From assembly GCA_018623405.1 (NCBI GenBank), contig JAAZVO010000010.1, positions 1 through 20,170 on the forward strand: a stretch of 20,170 nucleotides of DNA. Direction: 5' to 3'. The notes under the pieces were generated by a model, which saw only the letters and a program-made list of their open reading frames with translations, was not told the origin of the DNA and did not search any database. Of this stretch, positions 12,991 through 20,170 are shown in pieces. Position 1 is the stretch's first letter, and the number at the start of each line of letters is the position of its first letter. The translations under genes and the position numbers were made by a program. The stretch comes from Crocinitomicaceae bacterium (GTDB taxonomy: Bacteria > Bacteroidota > Bacteroidia > Flavobacteriales_G > Salibacteraceae).

Positions 12991-15045
12991 ATGCAAGAAC
13001 CTCATACACTTAAGGTAGAAGGAATGACCTGCGCCAATTGTGCAAGGTCGGTAAGTAATGCAATACAAAATAATGGAGGTAAAAATATTTCGGTTGATTT
13101 TATTTCGGGCGAAGCCAGTTTTGATGGTGAAGTTGATTTAGAAATAGTTTCAGGTGCAATTGAGTCGGTTGGTTATAAAGTTGAGAGCAACAAATCTGAA
13201 AATAGAACAAAGCAAAAAAACCCCTTTTCGAAAAGTCTGGTAATAACATCAATAGTCTCATTTCCATTGCTAATGGCAATGTTTTTCAATATTCCAGCAA
13301 TTATTCAATTAATTCTAGCTGCAATTGTTGTAGGCATTGGCACCAAACACTTTGGTAAAAAGGGTTTAGGCTCTATTAAAATGAAGGCAGCCAATATGGA
13401 CGTATTGGTGCTGCTTGGCGCATATTTCTCTTTTGGCTATTCTTTTTACAATTGGATTACAGGAACAAATATTTTCTACTTCGAGACTTCAGCCATCATA
13501 ATCACATTGGTGATTTTAGGAAAATGGATGGAGAAAAGGGCCTTAACCTCAGCCCAAAGCGCTATTGAAAGTTTAAAAAAACTCCTACCAAATAAAACCT
13601 TTAAAATCAACAATTTAGAGAAATTAGATGGTGAAGAGGTATTAGCTGAAAACCTAAAAAAAGGTGATTTATTTTTAGCAAGGGAAGGTGAAAAAATTCC
13701 TGCAGATGCAAAAGTTTTTAAAAATGAAGGTTTTGTAAACGAAGCCTTAATAACGGGTGAGTCTAAACCAATAAAAAAGCAAAAAGGAGATTTACTTTTA
13801 GCAGGAGCAATTGTAGAATCGGGTAATTTAATTGGTATAACTACCGCGGTTGGTGGAGCTACATATCTTTCTAAGGTTATAGAATTGGTAAAAAAAGCCC
13901 AAAGAGAAAAGCCTCAAATACAACTATTGGCAGATAAAATTTCTGCTGTATTTGTGCCAATCGTTATTGCACTAGCAATACTAACTTTTTTAGGATGGTT
14001 TTTAATAAGTAGCAACGTTGAGCAATCTATCATAAATGCTATTGCGGTTTTGGTAATTTCTTGCCCATGCGCAATGGGCTTAGCTACACCAACTGCAGTT
14101 TCAATAGCATTGGGCACAGCATCAAAAAACGGTATTTACATCAAAAATGCAAATGCTTTTGAAACATTTCAGAACATAAAAATTGCCCTATTTGATAAAA
14201 CCGGAACAATAACAGAAGGAAACTTTAAAGTTCAAAAACTTGAACCTAAAAAGGGAACTGAGCCACAAGAGCTATACAATATTATTTATGGACTAGAGCA
14301 AATATCTCTTCATCCTATCGCAAAGGCATTGATAAGCTATGTTAAAGACAAGAAAAAACTAAAACCCTTTATTGAGACAAAAGAAATTAAAGGATTTGGC
14401 GTTTTAGGGAAAGATATGGATGGCAATAGTTATAGAATTGGGAAAATAATTGAAAATACTGAGGCAATTCAAATTGAAAAAAACGGCAAAATCACTGGCG
14501 AAGTATATATTGCTGATGAAGTTAGAAAAAACACATCGGAAACTTTAGCATGGCTCTCAAAGCAAAAAATAGAAATAGCTATGGTAAGCGGGGATTCTGC
14601 CCCAAATTGCCAAAACATTGCCAACCAATTGAATATCAAAAAAGTTTATGCAAATCAGAAACCTGATGAAAAATTAAAAGTGGTAGAACAATTCCAAACC
14701 ACGGGTCCAACCCTTTTTATTGGTGATGGAATAAATGATGCACCGGTTTTAACAAAAGCCAGCATAGGCATTTCTCCTACGCTCTCAACTGATGTTGCAA
14801 TTAATTCGGCTGATGTAGTTTTAAATGAGCAAGACCTTTTTAAGAACCTAAAAAACAGCTTTATTCTTTCAAAAAAAGCTTTTAAAGTGATTAAGCAAAA
14901 CCTTTTTTGGGCCTTTTTTTACAACACCTTGGCAATACCTCTTGCTATTTTTGGTTTTTTAAACCCAATGATTGCTGCAGGAGCCATGAGCCTTTCCAGT
15001 TTATTTGTAGTTTCAAATTCTCTAAGGTTACGCAAAGCCCTTTAA
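12991..15045 (+). CDS. copA: Cu(+)-translocating P1B-type ATPase (CopA-like)
   Basis: This inner-membrane heavy-metal ATPase most likely exports Cu(+) from the cytoplasm. It has one N-terminal HMA domain with GMTCANC (C14, C17), the actuator TGES (255-258), the intramembrane metal site C358-P-C360, the phosphorylated D402 in DKTGT, the P1B-specific H441-P442 in the nucleotide domain, and GDGINDAP (578-585). Helix 7 carries YN (in FFYNTLAIP) and helix 8 carries MSLSS, the pair of signatures that marks Cu(+) rather than Zn/Cd ATPases. At 684 residues with a single HMA domain it is on the short side for CopA. Its TAA overlaps the next ATG by one base (TAATG), so it is probably co-translated with a glycosyltransferase, an unusual partner. 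No copper chaperone or regulator gene is nearby. Confidence 0.93.
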   Translation: MQEPHTLKVEGMTCANCARSVSNAIQNNGGKNISVDFISGEASFDGEVDLEIVSGAIESVGYKVESNKSENRTKQKNPFSKSLVITSIVSFPLLMAMFFNIPAIIQLILAAIVVGIGTKHFGKKGLGSIKMKAANMDVLVLLGAYFSFGYSFYNWITGTNIFYFETSAIIITLVILGKWMEKRALTSAQSAIESLKKLLPNKTFKINNLEKLDGEEVLAENLKKGDLFLAREGEKIPADAKVFKNEGFVNEALITGESKPIKKQKGDLLLAGAIVESGNLIGITTAVGGATYLSKVIELVKKAQREKPQIQLLADKISAVFVPIVIALAILTFLGWFLISSNVEQSIINAIAVLVISCPCAMGLATPTAVSIALGTASKNGIYIKNANAFETFQNIKIALFDKTGTITEGNFKVQKLEPKKGTEPQELYNIIYGLEQISLHPIAKALISYVKDKKKLKPFIETKEIKGFGVLGKDMDGNSYRIGKIIENTEAIQIEKNGKITGEVYIADEVRKNTSETLAWLSKQKIEIAMVSGDSAPNCQNIANQLNIKKVYANQKPDEKLKVVEQFQTTGPTLFIGDGINDAPVLTKASIGISPTLSTDVAINSADVVLNEQDLFKNLKNSFILSKKAFKVIKQNLFWAFFYNTLAIPLAIFGFLNPMIAAGAMSLSSLFVVSNSLRLRKAL

Positions 15046-16187
15046 TGAGTTCTAAAACCATTTTATTTTTATGTAGCTGGTACCCTAATAAGAAGGCGCC
15101 CACATTAGGCAATTTTGTGCAAAGGCATGCAAATGCAATTGCTCAAAAGCATAAAGTGGTTGTACTTTTTGCCACATCAATAAAAAACCAAACTGAAGAT
15201 TTTATTATTGAAAAGCAATTTGCTGAAAACCTTTCGGAGTACATTGTATACTATAAAAAGCCAACTAATAAATTAATACAGCTTTTTTGGGTTTTTAAAG
15301 CTTTAAACTATGGTTATCAAGAAATAACCAAAAAACATACAATTCATTTTATCCACCTAAACGTAATTAGGCCATTGGGCTTTTTTGCTTTTTATTTAAA
15401 GACTTTCAAAAAGTTAAGGTATGTAATTACCGAGCATTGGACAGGATTCTTACCTTCTAACAATTACTTTGAAAAGCTTTCCTTTTTTGAAAAATCGCTT
15501 ATTAGAGTGGTTGGAAGAAATGCTGAGGCTATTTTTCCTGTTTCTCAAGATCTTGGAAAAAACATGGGAACAAAAGGAATAGCAAATACCTATTACCCCA
15601 TCCCTAATGTGGTAAAAGAAGTTGATTTTTTTCCTGAAGATGAATCAGAAGATTTTTTTCTTCATGTTTCTCACTTAAAACAGGAGCATAAAAACATTTT
15701 TGGGATTTTAGAAGCTTTTAAGCAGGTTGTAAAAAGCCAACCTCATGTAAAATTAATCATTGTTGGAGATGAGGAAAAAGAACATGTTAAAAACAAAATA
15801 TCTGACCTCAATCTAGAGGATCATATTGTATTAATGGGTCCTTTAGATAGTGCCTCAATTGCCACCCTAATGAAAAAAGCATTGGCCTTTGTTTTGTTTT
15901 CGAATTACGAAAACCTACCCTGTGTTTTAGAAGAAGCACAAATGTGTGGATGTAGAATAATATCAACTAATGTTGGTGGCATTAGTGAGTTTTTTAAATC
16001 AAATAATGAGGATAATATTTTAGTTGAGCCTCATCGCATTGATGATTTAGCTAAAGCCATGATTGCTTTTGCAAAGCCTGAAAATTTCGATAAAAAAATA
16101 GCTAGAGCAAATAAGGCAACCCAATTGTTCTCCGTAAAAGCCATCTCAGAAAACTACAATTTGGCTTACAAGCAACTAAACTTGTAG
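15045..16187 (+). CDS. Glycosyltransferase family 4 protein
   Basis: This is a GT-B fold retaining glycosyltransferase, probably for a surface or capsular polysaccharide. I place the start at the ATG at 15045, which overlaps the copper ATPase stop and gives the family's typical beginning (TILFLCSWYPNKKAPTLGNF). The open frame extends 46 codons further upstream, but that part lies inside the ATPase gene and is not family-like. The N-terminal domain includes GNFVQRHA (22-29) and TEHWTGF (129-135). The C-terminal domain has VSHLKQEHKN (208-217), LIIVGDEE (237-244), and E289-x7-E297 in SNYENLPCVLEEA, the family's acid pair, followed by GGISEF (311-316). It lacks the BshA-type N-terminus, so I do not assign it to bacillithiol synthesis. 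A flippase gene follows one base later. The sugar donor is unknown. Confidence 0.88.
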   Translation: MSSKTILFLCSWYPNKKAPTLGNFVQRHANAIAQKHKVVVLFATSIKNQTEDFIIEKQFAENLSEYIVYYKKPTNKLIQLFWVFKALNYGYQEITKKHTIHFIHLNVIRPLGFFAFYLKTFKKLRYVITEHWTGFLPSNNYFEKLSFFEKSLIRVVGRNAEAIFPVSQDLGKNMGTKGIANTYYPIPNVVKEVDFFPEDESEDFFLHVSHLKQEHKNIFGILEAFKQVVKSQPHVKLIIVGDEEKEHVKNKISDLNLEDHIVLMGPLDSASIATLMKKALAFVLFSNYENLPCVLEEAQMCGCRIISTNVGGISEFFKSNNEDNILVEPHRIDDLAKAMIAFAKPENFDKKIARANKATQLFSVKAISENYNLAYKQLNL

Positions 16188-16188
16188 A

Positions 16189-17448
16189 ATGTTTAAGAAC
16201 ATCCTCACCACTTTTTCAACCAAATTCTTGATTTCTATCATGAATTTTATTTTGGTGGTGATTACATCTAGATTTTTAGGCGCAGAAATACGTGGCGAAA
16301 TTAGTTTGGTAGTATTGGCTTTAGCGATTATTACGCTTATTAGCGAAATAATTGGAGGGCCCGCTACAGTATATTTAATTCCTAAAACCAACATTAAACC
16401 TCTTTTAATTCCATCTTATGTATGGGGAGTTTTTGCTTCACTTATTGCTACAGCAGTCCTGTCTATGCTTGGTTATTTGCCTAAAGGATATGAGGTTGAT
16501 ATTTTTCTTCTTGGTTTAATGTCAACATTTAAGGTTTCAAACAACACTTTAATTTTTGGTAAAAAGAAAATTCTAGAAGTAAACCTAGTACACCTACTCT
16601 ATTTTGTGAGTTTATTTTTTAGTGTTTTATATTTCATTTTTGTTGATCAACAAACCACACTTAAATTATATATTAATGCACTGTTTATTAGCTCATTACT
16701 AGCACTAATACTAAGTACATTCTTTTTAATTAAAAACAATGAAGGAGACTCCTACTTTCTGAAAAAAGATAACTTTTTGATTTTAATTCGAAATGGCATT
16801 TTCAATCAGCTTTCAAACGTTTTTCATGTTCTTACCAATAGAATAAACTTTTACCTTATAGGTGTAACAGCGTTAATTGGTGTTTACTCTACGGGTATTT
16901 CTTTTACTGAAGCTTTATTGTTATTTAGTGGAAGTTCTGCAGGAATTTTAATGGCAGAAGTGGCCAATGAAAAAAGTGCAACGCGTTCACAGCGTTTAGC
17001 TTTAGGCCTAGCCAAGGTCAACTTAATTATTTGTCTTTTTGGTTGGGTTTTATTGATGTTGTTACCCCAATCGTTTTACATTCTTTTGCTAGGAAATGAA
17101 TTTGAAGATGTAAAATTGGTTTTAACTTTTCTAGGTCCGGGAATTTGTTTTATTTCTTATAAAGCACAATTAACACATTACTTTTCAGGAAAAGGAAAGC
17201 ATTATATTAACACTATTGCCGCTTTAGGAAGCTTACTGGTAAATATTGTTTTTGCAATTTTCTTAATTCCCCAATTTGGATTAAAAGGTGCAGCAATTTC
17301 AGCATCAATAGCCTATTTTGTTTCCTTATCTATTGCTGTAGGTTTCTTTAAAAAAGAAAGAATTATAGCTACCTCATTCCTGTTTCCTCAAAAAGAGGAG
17401 TTGAATTTAGTTCGAAAAAAGATTTCTGAAAAATTTGGTTTAAGCTAG
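16189..17448 (+). CDS. Polysaccharide-type flippase (MOP superfamily, Wzx-like)
   Basis: This multi-helix membrane protein of the oligosaccharide flippase / polysaccharide biosynthesis family would flip lipid-linked glycans across the inner membrane. The N-terminus is typical: TKFLISIMNFILVVITSRFLG (helix 1) then EIRGEISLVVLALAI and GGPATVYLIPK (about 57-66). About 12 hydrophobic segments can be counted over 419 residues, with KGAAISASIAYFVS near the C-terminus, as usual for the family. It starts one base after the glycosyltransferase stop, so the two are surely co-translated and probably act on the same glycan. It ends in a 9-base convergent overlap with bshB1. The substrate is unknown, and no polymerase or further glycan genes are in the window. 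Confidence 0.85.
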   Translation: MFKNILTTFSTKFLISIMNFILVVITSRFLGAEIRGEISLVVLALAIITLISEIIGGPATVYLIPKTNIKPLLIPSYVWGVFASLIATAVLSMLGYLPKGYEVDIFLLGLMSTFKVSNNTLIFGKKKILEVNLVHLLYFVSLFFSVLYFIFVDQQTTLKLYINALFISSLLALILSTFFLIKNNEGDSYFLKKDNFLILIRNGIFNQLSNVFHVLTNRINFYLIGVTALIGVYSTGISFTEALLLFSGSSAGILMAEVANEKSATRSQRLALGLAKVNLIICLFGWVLLMLLPQSFYILLLGNEFEDVKLVLTFLGPGICFISYKAQLTHYFSGKGKHYINTIAALGSLLVNIVFAIFLIPQFGLKGAAISASIAYFVSLSIAVGFFKKERIIATSFLFPQKEELNLVRKKISEKFGLS

Positions 17449-18162
17449 GAGAGTAAGATCGTTAATGCCAATAGGGCGTTCACAAACAAAACCTTCACCA
17501 AACTCTGCACCTATCAATCTTCCCATTTCTTTGGCTCTTCCCCTAAGAAAATCGAAAAAATCTTCACCTGAAATTGGTGTTTTTGGTTCATTTGAATTTG
17601 GATCGTAAAATTGGGAGCTAAACGCTTTGATTGAATCCACTTTTGTGTTCCACTCTTCTGAAATATCTACAATAAATGATGGAGTCATAAACCTATCCTG
17701 AATGTAATGCAATACTACTTTTGGCCTCCAAGCCTCTTGAGCTTCACCATTCCATTGGGTTTCAATTTTTCTTAACCCAGAAAGAAATGCAGCATCAGCC
17801 ACTAGCCTAGCCCCTCTAGCATGGTCAATATGCCTATCGTTTAATGCATTTGCTATTAATATTTGAGGCTTAAACCTTCTAATCTGCTCAATAACCTTTA
17901 ATTTATTTTGATTGTTAATCTCAAAAAATCCATCGGCCATTTTCAGATTTTCTCTTGCAGACAAGCCCATAATTTCTGATGAATTGGCAGCTTCAACCAT
18001 TCTAAGTTCTGCCGAGCCTCTAGTACCTAATTCACCTTGGGTAAGATCAACAATTCCGAGCTTTTTACCGGCTTTTGCCATCTTTATTAAAGTACCGGAG
18101 CAACTCAGCTCTACATCATCAGGGTGAGCTGCAAAGGCTAATATGTCTAGTTTCTGATTCAT
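17440..18162 (-). CDS. bshB1: Bacillithiol biosynthesis deacetylase BshB1 (LmbE/PIG-L family)
   Basis: This is a zinc-dependent N-deacetylase that converts GlcNAc-malate to GlcN-malate in the synthesis of bacillithiol, the low-molecular-weight thiol of many Firmicutes and Bacteroidota. The LmbE motif AHPDDVE (12-18) supplies H13, D15 and D16, and the third zinc ligand is H114 in DRHIDHARG. The phrases SCSGT (20-24), DLTQGELGTRG (39-49), MADGFF (75-80) and the C-terminal SQFYDPNSNEP region match BshB1 closely rather than other LmbE proteins. At 240 residues it is of full length. It begins one base after the transporter gene on the same strand. Neither bshA nor bshC is in the window. It has no signal peptide, so it is cytoplasmic. 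Confidence 0.93.
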   Translation of the reverse strand: MNQKLDILAFAAHPDDVELSCSGTLIKMAKAGKKLGIVDLTQGELGTRGSAELRMVEAANSSEIMGLSARENLKMADGFFEINNQNKLKVIEQIRRFKPQILIANALNDRHIDHARGARLVADAAFLSGLRKIETQWNGEAQEAWRPKVVLHYIQDRFMTPSFIVDISEEWNTKVDSIKAFSSQFYDPNSNEPKTPISGEDFFDFLRGRAKEMGRLIGAEFGEGFVCERPIGINDLTLLA

Positions 18163-18163
18163 T

Positions 18164-20170
18164 TTAGGATTTTTTTATCCTTTTGGGTTTGTAAAAATCA
18201 ATTAATAAAGCAGGCAATAAAGTAAGGTCGGCTAATACCGCAAAAAATAAGGTTATACTTACCAATACACCCACATAAAATGTACTTGCAAAAGTGGAAA
18301 AAACCAATGATACAAAACCACTGCATAAAATGATACTTGTTACTACTATGGCTTTTCCTGTTGAAATATAGGTTCGCTTTAAAGCATACAAAAGACTTTT
18401 TCCTTTATTGAGCTCCATTTTTAACTTACTCATAAAGTGAATGGTATCATCTACAGCTATACCAAAAGCAATTGTAAATATTATTGAGGTTGATACTTTT
18501 AAGTCCATCCCCGAAAAGCCCATTACTCCACCAATGGCAAGTAATGGTAAAACATTTGGGATTAATGCAATTAAAACAATATCTGCACTTCTGTATAAGA
18601 AACCCATAATAAATGCAATAACTAAAAAGGCAATTAATAAACCTAACATCATGTCTCTTGCTAGCGTTTCGTTGTTTTTATCAATTAAAAGGGCAGTTCC
18701 CGTTAAGGTAAAATCAAAGTTTTTGTTTAGTTGTTCATTTTCTAAGAATGCGTAAAAATCTTTATTTAGCGTTTTTATTTTTCTACCGCCAAAGTCCTCC
18801 ATTTTTCCTGTAAACCTAATTTGGTGTTTTTGCAAATCAACAAGAGTTTTAAGTTGGTTTGATTTCTCGATTCTATTAAGAATCGGCAATAACCTTTTTA
18901 ATTCCTTTTGTGTTTCCGGAATTTTATAAAATTCAGGTTTACCTCCATTAGTAGCTTTATTAGCAGATTTTACAAAATTTAAATACGAGATTAAAAACCC
19001 TGCTCCATATTCGGATTTAAGGTAATTATTTACCTTATCAAGTGTGGCAAGATTCTCAAGAGAATAAATTGAAGCAGTAGTATCCTTAAAATCTACCGCC
19101 AATTCAAAAGGTCTAACGCCGGCAAACTTTTTTTCAAAAAATACAAAATCTAACTTATGAGGATCGTTATCACTAAGGTCTTCTAACAGATAGTTATCTA
19201 CCTTAATCATACTAATTCCTAACAATGAAATAGCAATTACAACAAAAGATCCAATTAAAATGGCTTTTCGGTTTTTTAGTACAAAACCAAAGCCCCAATG
19301 CATTTTAGGGTACCAAAATAATTTTGAGGCTTTTTTATCAGCAATTTCAGGTTTTTTATGAAGCATTAATATGGCCGGCAAAAGCGTAAAGGCCAAGAAG
19401 AAAGCAATAAAAACCCCTATGGCTGTATACACCCCAAACTCTTGAACCGGCGTAATTGATACCGTGAGTAAGGTTATAAAACCAACTCCTGTAGTAAAAG
19501 AAGTTAAAAAGGTAGCTAAACCAATTTCTCTAAAGGTTACCTTAAGCGCTTTGGTTTTTGATTTTCCGTTTCGCAATTCTTCCAAATACCTTGAAATAAT
19601 ATGTACGATATCTGAAATACCAACAACAAACAAAATTGTAGGTAAAATAGCAGTCATTACATCTATATCTTTACCTGTAAGTGCCATAAATGCGAGCAAA
19701 AACAAGCCTGTTAATAGCACCACTACTATTGGCACCCAAATTCCCCAAGTAGATCTAAATGAAATCCAAAGAAATACCACAAGTATTATCAATGAAATTG
19801 AAATAAAAAGGGCCAACTCAAATTGCATTTTACTTATGTAGTAAAGCTGCCCGGTCATTCTTCCTGCGGTATGAACTTCTTCGAATTTAAATTTCTTTAA
19901 TACTTTAATCAATCCAATAGCTAACTCATCAGATTGAATTTTGGTCATTCTATTTTTTGTATTAATTAGAATAGAAATAGCCTTGGCATCACTGGAGAAA
20001 AAGCTCCCCACCATTTCTTCAGATTGAAATATTCTTATTGAATCTTTAGGGAATAATTCGGGCTTGCTAAGGTGAATGTAGGGTACTTCAATTAACCCAA
20101 ATGGACCTACAATTGGCATCTTTATTCTTGTAGGCGATTGAACATCGGTAACGTAAGGTAAAGTAGCCAA
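18164..20170 (-). CDS. MMPL/RND-superfamily transporter (5' end outside the window)
   Basis: This large inner-membrane protein of the RND superfamily (MMPL-like exporters) enters from the right edge; 668 residues to the stop are visible. The open frame runs to the edge, so the start, the first membrane helix and part of the first extracytoplasmic loop are missing. The two halves repeat the same plan. A block of five helices (about 118-268) has GISDIVHIISRY (184-195) with D187 and H190, and a second block (about 505-655) has GIAVDDTIHF (570-579) with D574, D575 and H578. Each is followed by a basic stretch rich in G and K (NGKSKTKALK; NKGKSLLYALK). A large extracytoplasmic loop (about 322-504) lies between. 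Proton-driven export of a lipid or hydrophobic compound is the family's common role; the substrate is unknown. It is the upstream neighbour of bshB1, with a 1-base gap. Confidence 0.87.
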   Translation of the reverse strand: MATLPYVTDVQSPTRIKMPIVGPFGLIEVPYIHLSKPELFPKDSIRIFQSEEMVGSFFSSDAKAISILINTKNRMTKIQSDELAIGLIKVLKKFKFEEVHTAGRMTGQLYYISKMQFELALFISISLIILVVFLWISFRSTWGIWVPIVVVLLTGLFLLAFMALTGKDIDVMTAILPTILFVVGISDIVHIISRYLEELRNGKSKTKALKVTFREIGLATFLTSFTTGVGFITLLTVSITPVQEFGVYTAIGVFIAFFLAFTLLPAILMLHKKPEIADKKASKLFWYPKMHWGFGFVLKNRKAILIGSFVVIAISLLGISMIKVDNYLLEDLSDNDPHKLDFVFFEKKFAGVRPFELAVDFKDTTASIYSLENLATLDKVNNYLKSEYGAGFLISYLNFVKSANKATNGGKPEFYKIPETQKELKRLLPILNRIEKSNQLKTLVDLQKHQIRFTGKMEDFGGRKIKTLNKDFYAFLENEQLNKNFDFTLTGTALLIDKNNETLARDMMLGLLIAFLVIAFIMGFLYRSADIVLIALIPNVLPLLAIGGVMGFSGMDLKVSTSIIFTIAFGIAVDDTIHFMSKLKMELNKGKSLLYALKRTYISTGKAIVVTSIILCSGFVSLVFSTFASTFYVGVLVSITLFFAVLADLTLLPALLIDFYKPKRIKKS

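Noticed and set aside
14907..15044. 46-codon N-terminal extension of the GT4 glycosyltransferase
   Set aside because: It lies inside the copper ATPase gene in another frame and reads unlike the family; the ATG at 15045 gives the normal GT4 beginning.
15045..16187. GT4 gene as bshA, because bshB1 is nearby
   Set aside because: It lacks the BshA-type N-terminus, sits on the opposite strand and is coupled to a flippase, which fits glycan synthesis better.
1..20170. CRISPR arrays, insertion sequences, prophage, toxin-antitoxin or defence genes
   Set aside because: I found no regularly spaced repeats, transposase or integrase motifs, or defence-type domains; genes are contiguous housekeeping or accessory types with similar composition throughout.

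Overview
The window reads as chromosomal DNA of a Bacteroidota bacterium, most likely of the Flavobacteriia type. The signs are AT-rich sequence, almost no Shine-Dalgarno motifs, promoter boxes of the TAnnTTTG type, a bacillithiol deacetylase gene (bshB1), a membrane protein with the FKxxHWPGA motif known from gliding-motility protein GldL, and the tandem secreted CGWC thioredoxin-like proteins. It is gene-dense, has no mobile element, CRISPR array or phage gene that I can recognise, and looks like ordinary core and accessory chromosome.

Layout. Positions 1-899 hold a periplasmic lytic transglycosylase that enters from the left edge and appears frameshifted near position 30-40. Then comes uvrA (932-3781, plus). 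It converges on a three-gene minus-strand operon (7223 down to 3778): a membrane protein of unknown role with duplicated GldL-like motifs, a GlcD-type FAD-linked oxidase, and an exonuclease III family AP endonuclease. Divergent from that operon, on the plus strand, lie a dipeptidyl peptidase IV (7283-9457) and a POT-family peptide transporter (9518-11011), a plausible pair for releasing and importing dipeptides, then two tandem secreted thioredoxin-like proteins (11063-12222). A small secreted protein of unknown role (12619-12215, minus) and a tRNA-His(GTG) gene with its own terminator (12910-12797, minus) follow. From the same 80-base divergent promoter region a Cu(+)-type P1B ATPase starts (12991-15045), apparently leaderless. 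It is directly followed by a GT4 glycosyltransferase (15045-16187) and a polysaccharide-type flippase (16189-17448). The right end is a minus-strand pair: an MMPL/RND-type transporter cut by the window edge, and bshB1.

Genome style. All three convergent gene pairs overlap at their stop codons (by 4, 8 and 9 bases), and several same-strand neighbours overlap or abut (17-base overlap, TTGA, TAATG, 1-base gaps). The only gene-poor stretch over 300 bases is 12644-12990, which holds the tRNA, its terminator and two divergent promoters. I do not see an obviously new system. The points most worth a second look are the tRNA-His acceptor stem with tandem U-U mismatches, the unknown membrane protein with paired FKxxHxPxA motifs, the frameshift in the transglycosylase, the missing cysteine in the first UvrA zinc module, the leaderless copper ATPase coupled to surface-glycan genes, and the recurring TAnnTTCG variant of the promoter box.
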